From: Oscarella lobularis
Lineage: Eukaryota; Porifera; Homoscleromorpha; Homosclerophorida; Oscarellidae
Assembly: GCF_947507565.1 (NCBI RefSeq)
Contig: NC_089177.1
Coordinates: 1,612,001-1,676,000 of the forward strand
DNA length: 64,000 nt
Direction: 5' to 3'
How positions within the stretch are numbered: position 1 is the first letter of the stretch; every line of letters starts with the position of its first letter. Below, piece by piece: positions 1 to 10,787 of the stretch. Below the pieces are notes generated by a model. The model was not told the origin of the DNA and searched no databases. It was given only the letters and a program-made list of their open reading frames with translations. The position numbers and the translations under genes are program-made.

Positions 1-1917
1 TGAAGCATTCGACCGCTCGGATTCTCGTTGGATATAAACGAAGAACTTTTTCCGCGCATGCGTACATACGATGATCCATCTAATTGAGTCACGTGACCAT
101 ACTAAAAGGCGAACTGCCTAGATTCGATCCACGGATTGTAGAGACAATCCGTGATTCGATGACGCGATATCTTTACGTCGCCAAAACTCAACTGCGCCGC
201 TTTAGCTACGTACAGCTCTCCCGCCAGCCACCGTGATTCAGTGATAGATCGATAACTGACGAACTGGAGGTATTTCTATTTCTGCCGTAAAAACGAATGA
301 CGTACAGTTGTAGACAGTTTTCAGTAAAGTTTTGCTCTCGTAAAACAAAATCGTACCCGATGAATTGCGTTGGTGACGTCACAGTCGTTGCCAAGCGAAT
401 CGTCGCGTTCAGACTGTTGCTACGGTTTCTTCTACAAAATAGGTTGTTGTTCTTCTGAAAACCGTAAATGCTTTCCACCCATTTTATCATTATATAGCAT
501 TCGAATTTCATTTCATCAGCAAGATTTCGTCCGCATCCAAAAGGAAAAGAGGTCAAGACAAACTTTTCGCCGCCTAAATATACAAGGGCTTTGAATATAC
601 CATTACCACTTTATCATTATTGTCTAGATTCAGCAAAAGGACCCCGCCGGACGTGCCAAAGGAGAAGCCAAGAAGTGCTAGTGCTCTCGAAGACTGGTGG
701 GAGACGGTGGAACCACGGATATCCTAGGCTCGTATCCAGCCTGTTATCCGGGCGGCTCTTACTGCGTGAGCCTGGATAACAGGCTGGATACGAGCCTAGG
801 ATATCCGTGGTGGAACTACCATTTATGTAAGCCTCTGGATCGACGTACATGTACCGTTAGGAGTTAGGATACTACAACTTTCTCCCCCTCACTGGACAAG
901 ACGAAATGAAAGGATGGGTGTACCCGGTCACGGCCGGAATCCACTGGGGACACTTCTGTGACCTCATTATCTTCAAATACATTCGTTTGTCAAAAGCGGC
1001 AGCTTCATGTGTTTGGCCACCAGCCGTCAGCACTCAATCTGCCGAAGAACAAAACAAACGAGACGCGTCATCGCTGTGTGAATTGAAGATTGCGAAAGAG
1101 AGAGAAGACGGCTCTTATATGTTTTCCTCTGTTCTCTTGTAACAGAGGATGCCGACTAAGATCGGTCGGCCTTTCGACGGCATGCAGGCTTGCTTGCATG
1201 TCGTGGAAGATTTCATAAGGTCTGCTTTTCGCCGGCGTACGTGCGTCGTAGCCGGGTGGCGGAGTCGCCTCCTACAACACGTGCAGAAGTTTGATGTACA
1301 GTACTGTGTGTTCGTATGTAGCTACGCATTCATGTCTGTTTCTGATGTCTACGTATTTTGTTTGTCTAATACATGTATTTTTCATATGTACCTATCTCTA
1401 TCTAGTTTTCTTATTGTAATGGACAACGAGGGCCACAGAAACCACTTTAGGACCACGTGGTAGGACCAAAGGGAGTCTTTTCTTCTAAGAGATCCGGCCA
1501 AAGGTAGATCAAAATACGCTAACAGCTGTCGTCAGGCCTCGCGTTGAATCGCTGAAACGAGCCCCACATCACATGTCCATGCAAAGCTGCCTAACGAGGG
1601 GAACCGTGTAGTCTGCTGGAATCCCGGCTGGCAGGGACACGCATAGGGTTGATCAAAGCAAAATGCATAGACAGACGCAGGTAGCTTGCGCAGGTGACAG
1701 CCCTGACAGGTCTACGCACTGTATAGATAACGTAAAAGCGCACAAACCGGGAGCCATCTATCTAGATTCGAGTTGGCCGCGTTTCACATTTGATAACTCC
1801 ATTAAATAAGCCGGAACAATTTTAGAACTGAACTATTCAAGCGACGCTAAAAAAACGTCGGCCGAATCGCAAATTAGGTCCCGGACATCGGCAGGTCCCG
1901 GTACAAGGAACGACCTC
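1..1917. other. No convincing gene
   Basis: I see only short reading frames without recognisable domains or splice structure here. The one clear element is a long hairpin at 713-810 (listed separately). The stretch just before 1918 would hold the promoter and 5' UTR of the first ZYG11-like gene; I see no clear TATA box. Confidence 0.6.
713..810. repeat. Perfect 37-bp inverted repeat (hairpin)
   Basis: Bases 713-749 are an exact reverse complement of 774-810, with a 24-base loop. The stem contains CTCGTATCCAG, similar to CCTCGTACCCAG in the stem of the hairpin at 60248 and loosely to the one at 37403, so these may be small foldback elements of one family. No target-site duplication is obvious. 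Confidence 0.9.
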
Positions 1918-4404
1918 ATGGTGCTGTCTTTATCTGAATCGGCCCTCTGCTGTTTGTGTCGTATGAACAACTTCTTCAGAGTGCCTTATGATCGTACTCC
2001 GGAGCTGCCTTTGCCTTCAGTTGTGGAAGAAATAGTTACGAGCGACTCATTTGCCTTCGTCCTGCCGCCTTCAATTGCAGACCTGCTCGTCGATCGACTC
2101 GCACGTCGAGGCAAGTTGACGGCAAACTTTCTAGACGTCCTCCTCGATCCCAAGCGAGTCAGGCTGTCGAAATTATCTCTCAACTACGTCACGTCGATTC
2201 ACAAAGAAAAATTTGTTTTGGGACTTCAAAAGCAAACATTTATCGAGAGCGTCGACGTCTCCTTCAGCATTTTGGGCCTTTCCGTTCCGTTTTTGCAAGC
2301 GCTTTCAGCGAGTTGCGCAAAGACCCTGACGTCATTATCAGCGAGTTTCGTGACAGATGACCTGGGATGGTCCCGCTTGTCGCAGTTCGTTCATTTGAGG
2401 CACCTCGACGTGAGCTTCACTTCTATTGAGCACGACCAGTTGCAAAGTGCTCTTACGTCCTTGACTCTCCTGAAACATCTCAACATATCTGGAACAGATC
2501 TTACCTGGCATCAGCTGTGCAATTTTCCGTGTTGCGACCTGAGAAGCCTTGACATGAGCTCGTTGAGATTTCTTGAGACGACGGAAAGAACTTTGGTGTT
2601 TTCACCAGACTTCACAACAGCGTGGATTTCCCGTTTCTTTTCCAATCAGCCGAACCTGTCAGAACTTGACATCTCCCACGTCGTGACAGCATCCAGTGAA
2701 GAAAATGATTCTTTATCTGCTACTCTTCATGCTATCCTGACTTGCTGTTCGTCAATCACTCACCTTGCTGTCACGTCACCAGACTTGAATGCTGTTGTGC
2801 ATGAGCTTCAGACGACAAACACGTTGAGTCGTCTAGAGCTTCTTCGTCACTTTGGGTCACTGTCAGATGAGACGATTTTTTCCGTGCTCAACTCGCGTGA
2901 ACGTTTGAGGTACGCGCTGACGAGTGGCAACAGCGATGCGTCACACTTTGAATTTCGCGAAGACTTTGCACTGAAAGAAAAGTCTGTTCTTTCTACGGCC
3001 ATCGAAGCTTCATCACAAATTCTCTCTGACGGCGAGACGTCCATAGATCTCCTAGGGCTAACTGAAATGATTCTTAGTGCTTTCTGCCGATTGCAGATAG
3101 ATTCCTCACTGGAACTGGAACTTGCTGAGTTCAACGTCTCTGCGTGGCTGAAACGTCTTAAGAGTTTAAACGACGACGTTGTTTACTTCCGATCGTCCAA
3201 TGAGCTGCTTGAACTGGCTCTTCAATTTGGGTTAAGTCGAACTGTCACAAAGCAGTTTGCATCCATGGTCTTTAGCTTCCTCGTCAACTTTGCTGACATC
3301 AGTGTCCATGAAGAGGCGTTGCTTGGTCTAGCTCTCAATTTTGTCGTGAAAAGAATGAATGAGTCGGATTACGGCGGCATGCGAGTTCTGTCTTCTCTTC
3401 TTCACGAAATGTCAGATGACAGACGAGAGCACCTGGCCTTGGAGAAAGGCCTTCTTCGATTGTTGCATAGTCGGGTCTTGTCGCTGCCTGATGAGCTTGA
3501 AAGAGACATTCAGAGAGTTCCGTTTCCGGAGATATTGTGGCGGATGATGTATGAATTCCCCAACGACGTACGAGAACTGGAGGAGTCGATACGCCAGAGT
3601 AATTGGCAAGAAGAGGAGGAGATATATTATTCAAATCGCGCTTGCATTATGAACGAGTTTTCTGAAGACTGCTCTGACGTCTTGGCTGCTCTGAAATCTC
3701 TCTGCACCGGTTTGCCAAACGTTCTCGAGTCTTTGGCTAAACTCCCGCAAACTGCGGCTTGCTTTGCAGCAATGGCCAGTACAGATGTGTCTGCTTTTGA
3801 TGTAGAACCGAATGACGGCGGGTTTTACAAACTAGGAGGAGCGATTGAAATACTAACGTCCATTGCCGAATGTTCCTCGTTGAGATCATCAGTTCTGATC
3901 TCAGATGTGATCAATGCTCTGTTTGACGTACTTCGTATTGAAGACGACATGTTACTGGCGCTTTCTCACTTGGCGTGTCTACTTCTCTTAGATGAAGACC
4001 GATTGAGCTGGCCTTCTGACTGTCCGACAAAAGATTTTGTGCTGACGAATTTGATCACGGCATCGTTGAGTAAAATTGATAGCGCTCTCGAGCATCCTCA
4101 CATGGTTCATCCCCAAGTCAGTCAGCACGCCGTGTCGTTGTTGTCGCTGAAGGAAATGGTGAAGTGCAAGCGTTTTCCGGAAATCGCCGTCTTTGCTCTG
4201 TGGCGCCTTGCTCCAGTGTGCAGGAACGAATTTGGCCTAGGTAGCGGGTACAAGGTTGACGGATTTTGCTTGATTTGCCTTGTCAAAGATGACGTCACGT
4301 TAGGCGCTATTGAAAAGCTGCCCATTCTTTCCAAATTTCCGGCACTCACAAGAAAACTAGTAGCTGTTGCAGAAGAATGCAGATGTCATAAACTCCATGA
4401 TTGA
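1918..4404 (+). CDS. ZYG11-like CUL2 substrate receptor, copy A
   Basis: An intronless gene of 828 residues. The N-terminus carries what looks like a VHL box. Residues 4-13 fit the elongin BC-box pattern S-L-xxx-A-xxx-L, and residues 32-40 (LPSVVEEIV) fit the Cul2-box pattern (hydrophobic-P-xx-hydrophobic-xxx-hydrophobic). Leucine-rich repeats follow (about 75-290, for example LRHLDVSF, LKHLNISGTDL), then a helical armadillo-like half ending in a segment like the ZYG11 C-terminus (SLKEMVKCKRFPEIAVFALW). Known family members (ZYG11B, ZER1) recruit substrates such as Gly/N-degron proteins to CUL2 ubiquitin ligase; that role here is inference. The start is the first ATG and places the BC box where ZYG11 proteins have it. 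A tandem paralogue lies 219 bases downstream. Other LRR-armadillo families are possible but less likely. Confidence 0.78.
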   Translation: MVLSLSESALCCLCRMNNFFRVPYDRTPELPLPSVVEEIVTSDSFAFVLPPSIADLLVDRLARRGKLTANFLDVLLDPKRVRLSKLSLNYVTSIHKEKFVLGLQKQTFIESVDVSFSILGLSVPFLQALSASCAKTLTSLSASFVTDDLGWSRLSQFVHLRHLDVSFTSIEHDQLQSALTSLTLLKHLNISGTDLTWHQLCNFPCCDLRSLDMSSLRFLETTERTLVFSPDFTTAWISRFFSNQPNLSELDISHVVTASSEENDSLSATLHAILTCCSSITHLAVTSPDLNAVVHELQTTNTLSRLELLRHFGSLSDETIFSVLNSRERLRYALTSGNSDASHFEFREDFALKEKSVLSTAIEASSQILSDGETSIDLLGLTEMILSAFCRLQIDSSLELELAEFNVSAWLKRLKSLNDDVVYFRSSNELLELALQFGLSRTVTKQFASMVFSFLVNFADISVHEEALLGLALNFVVKRMNESDYGGMRVLSSLLHEMSDDRREHLALEKGLLRLLHSRVLSLPDELERDIQRVPFPEILWRMMYEFPNDVRELEESIRQSNWQEEEEIYYSNRACIMNEFSEDCSDVLAALKSLCTGLPNVLESLAKLPQTAACFAAMASTDVSAFDVEPNDGGFYKLGGAIEILTSIAECSSLRSSVLISDVINALFDVLRIEDDMLLALSHLACLLLLDEDRLSWPSDCPTKDFVLTNLITASLSKIDSALEHPHMVHPQVSQHAVSLLSLKEMVKCKRFPEIAVFALWRLAPVCRNEFGLGSGYKVDGFCLICLVKDDVTLGAIEKLPILSKFPALTRKLVAVAEECRCHKLHD

Positions 4405-4623
4405 TTAATATCTATGTGGCATTTTTTTTGTTTGTTTGAGAAAATAAGACTTATTATAGCGTCTTTAGTAGGAGTCTTGAATCTTGTTGTACGTGTCACA
4501 GTGTAGCAGAAGGAACAAAAAATTTACCTCTGTGCCAAATAAATTCTCATTTTCATTTGCACTAATAACCGGTGTACAGAGCCGTCACACTTGCGAAGTC
4601 CCGTACCTACAAAGAATGACATC

Positions 4624-7119
4624 ATGGTTCTGTCTTTATCTGAATTGGCCCTTTGCTGCTTGTGCCGCACAAACAACCCTTCCAGGGTGCCTTATAGTCG
4701 TACTCCAGAGCTGCCCTTGCCTTCCGTTGCTGAAGAAATAGTTACGAGCGACTCATTCGGCTTCGTCTTGCCGCGTCCAGTCGCAAATTCTCTCATCGAA
4801 GAACTCGCACGTCGAGGAAAGTTGACAGCAAACATTTTAGACGTTCTGCTCGATCGAAAGCGAGCCAGACTGTCGATATTGCCTCTCCAATGCGTATCGT
4901 CGATCGCGAAAGAGAAATTCCTCTCGGGGCCCCAGCAGCAAGCAGTCGTCGAGAGCGTCGACATATCCTTTAGCGAATGCATGATGGACCTTGCCGTTCC
5001 GTTTCTGCACGCTCTTTCAGCGAACTGCACGGAGACGTTGACGTCATTTGCAGCAAGTCACTTGAGTGGTGACATCGGATGGTCCCGGTTGCCGCAGCTC
5101 GTCAATTTGGTTCATCTCGACGTGAGCTTTACTTCTGTTCAGTACGAGCAGTTGCAAAGGGCTCTTGCGTCGCTGCATCTCTTAAAACATCTCAATGTGT
5201 CTGGGACCTCTCTTACTTGGTATCAGCTTTGTAATTTTCCTTCTTGCCATCTGAGAAGCCTTGGCATGAGCTCGCTCAAGTTTCTTGAGAGAACGGATAA
5301 GGAGCACGTGTTCTCACCAGACTTCACCACGGCATGGATTCGCCGCTTCTTTTCCAATCAGCCGCAACTGTCAGACCTTGACGTCTCTTACGTCAAGACA
5401 GAGTCTGATATGTCTGATATAGGGGAAGACGTTTTATGCGCTAGTCTGCATGCTATTCTCGCTTGCTGTTCGTCACTCACTCAGCTTGCTGTGACGTCGC
5501 CATGCTTGGGTGCTGTTACTCGTGAGCTACAGAAAACGAATGCACTTGGTCGTCTAGAGTTTCTTCGTCACTTTGGATCTTGTGAGACTATTCCTTCTGC
5601 GCTCACGTTGCGTGAACACTTGAAGGTCGCTCTCGGAAGTCGCAATAGCAGTAACGAGTCAAACTTTGAATTCCGTGAAGAGTACGCTCTGAAAGAAAGA
5701 TCTGTTCTCTCTACGGCGATTGAATCGTCATCTCGAATTTTCCTTGACAAAGAGGTTTCTCTTGATCTTCTCTCATTGACTGGAATGATTCTCGGAGCTT
5801 TCTGCCGATTGCAGTGCGATTCCTCACTGGAAAAGATTCTCGCGAAGTTCAATGTCTCTGCGTGGCTAAATCGTCTTGAGGGTTTGAACGAAGACGTCGT
5901 GTACTTTCGATCGTCCGAGCAGCTGTTTGAACTGGCTCTTCAATACGGCCTAAGTCGAACCGTCGGACAGTCGTTTGCTTCTATGGTCTTTAGCTTCCTC
6001 GTTGATTTTTCTGGCATCGTTGCCGACGAAGAAGCCTTGCTCGGCCTTGCTCTCAATTTTATTATGAAAAGAATAAACGGGTCGGATTACAGTGGATTGC
6101 GTGCCCTGTCTTTACTTCTTGACGAAACGTCAGATGACAGACGTGAACATCTCGCCTTGGAAAAAGATCTTCTTCAACTATTGCGCAATCGAGTGTCGTT
6201 CCTACTTGATCAGGTTAAAAGAGACGTTGAAAATGTTCCTTTTCCGAAGAGTGAACGTCCGGCCATAGATGATAATTTTTATGACGACGACGATGAGGAG
6301 GACGAAGAGACGGACGCCAAACGAGAGTGGAGCACCTATAATTCAACGTGCGCTGGCATAATTCATTCGTTTGAAAGAGCCAGTTCTGACGTTCTTGCTG
6401 CTCTGAAATCTCTCTGCACTGGTCTGCCAAACGTTCTCGAGTCCCTCGCCAAACTTCCGCGAACGGCGAGTGATATGGCAGCTATGGCAAGCAAAGATGC
6501 GTCTGATTTTGAAATGGAACGGCAGTACGACGAGTTCTATGAGCTGGGAGGAGCAATTGAGATTCTCACGTCCATCGTCGAATGTCCCTCGTTGAGGTCA
6601 TACGTACTAATCTCTGACGTGATTAGTGCTCTGTTTGACGTTCTTCGTATTGAAGACGGCATGATTCTGGCCCTTTCCCACTTGGCTTGTCTACTGCTGT
6701 TAGATGAAGACCGATTGAGCTGGCCTTCTGACTGTCCGACAAAGGAGTCCGTGTTAGAGGATTTGATCAGGGCATCGTTGGCTGAAATCAATTGCTCTCT
6801 TGAATATCGTTCCGTGCTTCATCCACGAGTCAGTCGGCATCCCGTGTCGTTTTCGTCGCTGAAGGAAATGACGAAGTGCACGCGCTTTCCGGAAATCGCC
6901 GTCTTCGCCCTTTGGCGCCTTGCTCTGGTGTGCCAAAACGAATTTGATCAAGGAAGCAGATACTTGGATAACGAAATTTGCTTGAATTGTCTCGTCAAAG
7001 ATGACCTCACATTTGGCGCTATTGAAGAACTGCCCATTCTTGCCGAATTTCCGGCACTCAAAAGCAAACTAGTTGCTGCCGCAGAAGAATGCAGAAATCA
7101 TGAAGACCATAATGATTAG
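4624..7119 (+). CDS. ZYG11-like CUL2 substrate receptor, copy B
   Basis: Intronless, 831 residues from the ATG at 4624. An in-frame ATG at 4591 would add 11 residues, but 4624 matches the start of copy A exactly. It aligns with copy A end to end. The BC box (residues 4-13, SLSELALCCL) is a better consensus than in copy A, whereas the Cul2 box reads LPSVAEEIV, with alanine at the central hydrophobic position. LRRs span about 75-290. Near residue 551 it has an acidic run (DDDDEEDEETD) where copy A has a different short acidic stretch. Same inferred role as copy A: adaptor between elongin B/C-CUL2 and a degron. The pair is a local tandem duplication, and the LRR surface differences suggest the two copies may read different substrates. 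Confidence 0.78.
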   Translation: MVLSLSELALCCLCRTNNPSRVPYSRTPELPLPSVAEEIVTSDSFGFVLPRPVANSLIEELARRGKLTANILDVLLDRKRARLSILPLQCVSSIAKEKFLSGPQQQAVVESVDISFSECMMDLAVPFLHALSANCTETLTSFAASHLSGDIGWSRLPQLVNLVHLDVSFTSVQYEQLQRALASLHLLKHLNVSGTSLTWYQLCNFPSCHLRSLGMSSLKFLERTDKEHVFSPDFTTAWIRRFFSNQPQLSDLDVSYVKTESDMSDIGEDVLCASLHAILACCSSLTQLAVTSPCLGAVTRELQKTNALGRLEFLRHFGSCETIPSALTLREHLKVALGSRNSSNESNFEFREEYALKERSVLSTAIESSSRIFLDKEVSLDLLSLTGMILGAFCRLQCDSSLEKILAKFNVSAWLNRLEGLNEDVVYFRSSEQLFELALQYGLSRTVGQSFASMVFSFLVDFSGIVADEEALLGLALNFIMKRINGSDYSGLRALSLLLDETSDDRREHLALEKDLLQLLRNRVSFLLDQVKRDVENVPFPKSERPAIDDNFYDDDDEEDEETDAKREWSTYNSTCAGIIHSFERASSDVLAALKSLCTGLPNVLESLAKLPRTASDMAAMASKDASDFEMERQYDEFYELGGAIEILTSIVECPSLRSYVLISDVISALFDVLRIEDGMILALSHLACLLLLDEDRLSWPSDCPTKESVLEDLIRASLAEINCSLEYRSVLHPRVSRHPVSFSSLKEMTKCTRFPEIAVFALWRLALVCQNEFDQGSRYLDNEICLNCLVKDDLTFGAIEELPILAEFPALKSKLVAAAEECRNHEDHND

Positions 7120-7415
7120 TTTTTGCGTGGCAAAGCTACACGTGCTCATGTTAAACCTGCTCGTCTTGGCTAACGTGAACCTAGCGTCATAGCGCACGTG
7201 TATAGTATGGGTGTTTACGCCACGGAATTTCCCACTCACTTAAAAGCTACTGCATGCTCCCCAAAATGGTCTACTACAAACTACTTTATTACTCTAACAT
7301 ATATAAGAATTAAGGGCATGCAGTCGTGTGTACCACTGCAGGCAAAAGGATGTCGTGGGAGGCCATGGGATATGCAAAATAGTCCCTTGATATTAGTCTC
7401 GGTTTCAATCTCTTC

Positions 7416-10400
7416 ATGCAGCGGCATTTGCCCTTCATTCTGCTTTTACTCTACTGCGAGTCTCTTCTCGTCAACGCTATCACCGCGGTGACAGGCGACG
7501 ACTGCATGGAGCATATAAAATACCACAATTGGTGCAGGTTGTCCTCGTCATGGAGTCCAAACATACCGAGGGCAAGAAGTGATCTAGCTGTCGCAACCTA
7601 TCGCCGCAGATACAACGATTCATCGCTCGGCTTGACGCACATTCTAATTTACGGCGGCAAAAGTTTGGTCAGCGGAGATAATAATAATAAAAACGATTCG
7701 TGGATATATTCTATCCGGGCGAATTCGTGGAAGCCTGTAATGCTTCCAATAACTGTTCACCCTCCGAAATTTTACAATTACCGTGACACTTTGACCACGC
7801 TTTGCCAAACTCAGGTGCTTTTGTTTCCTCAAAGTTTAGAGGAGGCGTGGTTGTTTAACGGTACTACAGAAGAGTGGAAATCTATTAATAATACATCTTT
7901 GACATCTCCATCCGCTCGCTCCGGATATTCCCTTTCCGCTGTTCCAAGCGACAAAACAACGTGTCGTTGCAAGGAGTCCCTTTTACTATATGGAGGAGCG
8001 GACAATCATGTCGCGACCTATTCTAACGAATTGTGGGAGTTTCGTTGTGAAGAAGATAGCGAGGTCATTAAGTACAGATGGATAAATATTCCGCAAAACT
8101 CATCGTCATGGCCACCGAATCTAGCCTATCACACGTCTTTCTCGGTAAATGCATACATGTACATAGTCTCTGGCTCCAACTGCAGCAATTGCAGTGAAAC
8201 GTTTTCGGACGGTATTTGGCGATTTCAAGTGCAAAAGTCGACGTGGTCTTTATATGACAGAGTTAATTTTACCGAACCTCAAATTGGAGTTGTTATGAGA
8301 GAGATTGGAGTGGTTTTGCTGATGAGCAGACATTCTTCTACAAATACTGTCAACGTTAGATTTTATGACATTCATAGAAAGAGAGTAGCATTTTCACCTT
8401 TCAATTTTGGCTTGGCAGATACCGACGTATTTGCTGGTAACATGGTTGCTACTGACGATAACGTTATTCTTCTTGTAGGGCCCGATCCTTATGGGAAAAA
8501 AGTCATGGCAACGTGGAGAATTGACGGACTGCAGATGTTCAACGGCTTGAAAAGTAAAGACCAAAAAAACTTGCCATTTAAGCGGTTTCGTCGTCCTGAT
8601 CTTTTCCCTACTCCTAATGAAATCGGAAGGGTCACTGCAGCTATTGTAGGAGACGTTCTTTTCTATCATGTGAAGCCATGCGGTATTTGGCAATTTGACT
8701 TTAACGCCAGTATGTGGACGTTTTACGATCCTGAATGGCAGCCAGAACTTTCTACAGCACTTGTTTCTGCTTTTGATGATAATATTCTAGTTGCTTTCGC
8801 TACAGATGTCAACAGCCAAAAGTACGAGCTGTGGATCTACAGACCAAGCCAAAGAATGTGGAGACAAGTGCATCGGCCTAAAGCGAGGCTACCAAATAGA
8901 GAATACAAGACGTTTAAAGCAATGCAAAACAAGTCTCTGATTCTGTATGGAAGTAAAGAAGATCCTACCGAGCTATGGATTGTGACACTTAATTTGTCCG
9001 CGATGACTGCCACGTCGTACTATCTGTGTCGCGGCAGTGAAATCATTCTGCCTAATTTGTCCCATGTTCACATTGCTCTTTTTGAAGACGCGTTGTACTC
9101 TTTCGGCGGAACGCTAAAGAACGGATCGTGTACTGTCAATTTGGTTCGCATCAATGTAAGAAAAAATACAGCACGTTGCGACTTTGCAAACCTAACTCAT
9201 TCTGACGATAAGTGCGTTTGGAAAAGTGCCGCAATTGGCCGTCGCGTATTCTATTTAGCGTACAACACTACAGATACAACGCCAGAGCGGGAATATGGAG
9301 ATCTCTGGACCCTGGACCTTCCAACAGTAAATCAGGAACTAGCGTACAACAATCAGTATCACTTTCATGCACGTTCCTTCCTACTAGCATACAAAGATAA
9401 ACTGGTGACATGGCTTCCATACAAGGAACGTGACGGAGGTGATGGCTGGTTTCTTTACACATTTCAACCTGGATGCTCTCCTGGAACGAGCAGCACAGAT
9501 TTCCAAAAATACCCGTGCCTTCCGTGTCCTCCAGGAACGTACAATGACAAAAAAGGAGCAAAGACATGCGAAAAGTGCGGCGATGATTTGACTACATCGT
9601 CTGTAGGGTCAACTTCACTAAAGAACTGCACGTGTGCTCCAAGCGCCTGTCATCACGGTAAATGCATACTTAGCTCAAATTATACGACAAAGCGGTGTGA
9701 ATGCAACGCCGGATTCATAGGAATAAAATGTCAATATTCCACGCCGTTTGTCTTTGGCTCTCCACTAGTAGTGACTATTGTACTTCTAGTTATTGCCATT
9801 ACGTATTGCGCCAAGCGTATCAAAAAGCAGAAAAAATTATCGTCTCAAAGATACGAGCAGCTGCAAGAGACACGAGACGATTTACAACAAGCGGTGATTA
9901 AGCTGTCGGATATTTGGTCAGCCAACAACGAGGAGATTAAGTGGTTGAAGGTGATAGGAGAAGGATCGTTTGGCCACGTGTGGAGTGCTGAGTACCGCGA
10001 TGAAATCGTCGCCGTTAAAGTGTTTAAAGTCAAAGCTGACGATTGTACTGACGAGCAATTGAAAGACTTCAACGACGAAAGCGAATTGCTGAGATCGATA
10101 TTTCACGCCAATATCGTTCAGTTCATAGGCACGGGTAAGAACGTTGAAGGAAAGCCATTCATCGTGCTCGAGTACATGGCTCGAGGTTCGATACGACACG
10201 AGCTGGACACGAACTACGCCCTTGCACCAATGGAACTGAAGCTTCAAGTAAAATATGCTCTGGATGCAGCTAAGGGTATGCGTCATCTGCACTCAAAAGG
10301 ACGAATGCATAGAGATCTGAAAAGCGACAATTTGCTTATCAGTGATCGTGGAGTGGTCAAAGTGGCTGATTTGGGATGCACAAAACTCGTACCAAGGATA

Positions 10401-10787
10401 ATTGAAGGTCCCGAGAACGTGAGAGGAACAAAGGCCGTTGGTACGGCGCTCTTTAGAGCCCCAGAAATAATTCGTGGAGAAGACTACGGCGCATCGGTAG
10501 ACGTGTACAGCTACGGAATTACCTTGTGGGAAATTCAAACTGCAAGGCGTCCATACTTCGATCAGTTGCAGCTGGGCGTCCCAGTGAGAGATGTTGTAGA
10601 TCGAGTTGTTAAAGAAGACCTTCGGCCCAAGTTTCCCACCTATTGCGACAAAGATATGCAAGAACTGACTCAGTCATGCTGGCAAACAATTCCACTTCGA
10701 CGACCTACCTTTGACAAAATCATTCACGAGTTGGAGTCAATGTGCGATCTCATCGGTAAGATTAGCACCTGTAGGAAAATTATATAA
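7416..10787 (+). CDS. Kelch/EGF-ectodomain receptor kinase (TKL-like)
   Basis: A single-exon type I membrane protein of 1123 residues. Residues 1-24 form a signal peptide. A long ectodomain (about 30-680) has kelch-type motifs (LLYGGADN, YSFGG) and many N-glycosylation sequons. Then come a cysteine-rich Ephrin-receptor-like/GCC2-GCC3 module (about 685-735) and an EGF-like repeat (about 738-772). The transmembrane helix is about 777-800, and a short juxtamembrane coiled region follows. The kinase domain (about 840-1110) has GEGSFGHVW, the ATP-anchoring lysine K868 (VAVK), HRDLKSDN at 965-972 and an APE motif. DFG is DLG (985-987); the metal-binding Asp is kept. HRDLKSDN and the overall look are of tyrosine-kinase-like (TKL) Ser/Thr or dual-specificity kinases rather than classical RTKs. 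The ligand is unknown. Role: cell-surface signalling (inference). Confidence 0.88.
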   Translation: MQRHLPFILLLLYCESLLVNAITAVTGDDCMEHIKYHNWCRLSSSWSPNIPRARSDLAVATYRRRYNDSSLGLTHILIYGGKSLVSGDNNNKNDSWIYSIRANSWKPVMLPITVHPPKFYNYRDTLTTLCQTQVLLFPQSLEEAWLFNGTTEEWKSINNTSLTSPSARSGYSLSAVPSDKTTCRCKESLLLYGGADNHVATYSNELWEFRCEEDSEVIKYRWINIPQNSSSWPPNLAYHTSFSVNAYMYIVSGSNCSNCSETFSDGIWRFQVQKSTWSLYDRVNFTEPQIGVVMREIGVVLLMSRHSSTNTVNVRFYDIHRKRVAFSPFNFGLADTDVFAGNMVATDDNVILLVGPDPYGKKVMATWRIDGLQMFNGLKSKDQKNLPFKRFRRPDLFPTPNEIGRVTAAIVGDVLFYHVKPCGIWQFDFNASMWTFYDPEWQPELSTALVSAFDDNILVAFATDVNSQKYELWIYRPSQRMWRQVHRPKARLPNREYKTFKAMQNKSLILYGSKEDPTELWIVTLNLSAMTATSYYLCRGSEIILPNLSHVHIALFEDALYSFGGTLKNGSCTVNLVRINVRKNTARCDFANLTHSDDKCVWKSAAIGRRVFYLAYNTTDTTPEREYGDLWTLDLPTVNQELAYNNQYHFHARSFLLAYKDKLVTWLPYKERDGGDGWFLYTFQPGCSPGTSSTDFQKYPCLPCPPGTYNDKKGAKTCEKCGDDLTTSSVGSTSLKNCTCAPSACHHGKCILSSNYTTKRCECNAGFIGIKCQYSTPFVFGSPLVVTIVLLVIAITYCAKRIKKQKKLSSQRYEQLQETRDDLQQAVIKLSDIWSANNEEIKWLKVIGEGSFGHVWSAEYRDEIVAVKVFKVKADDCTDEQLKDFNDESELLRSIFHANIVQFIGTGKNVEGKPFIVLEYMARGSIRHELDTNYALAPMELKLQVKYALDAAKGMRHLHSKGRMHRDLKSDNLLISDRGVVKVADLGCTKLVPRIIEGPENVRGTKAVGTALFRAPEIIRGEDYGASVDVYSYGITLWEIQTARRPYFDQLQLGVPVRDVVDRVVKEDLRPKFPTYCDKDMQELTQSCWQTIPLRRPTFDKIIHELESMCDLIGKISTCRKII

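Noticed and set aside
1149..1463. 104-residue plus-strand frame near 1.2 kb
   Set aside because: No domain, no flanking splice signals, and composition like the surrounding non-coding DNA.
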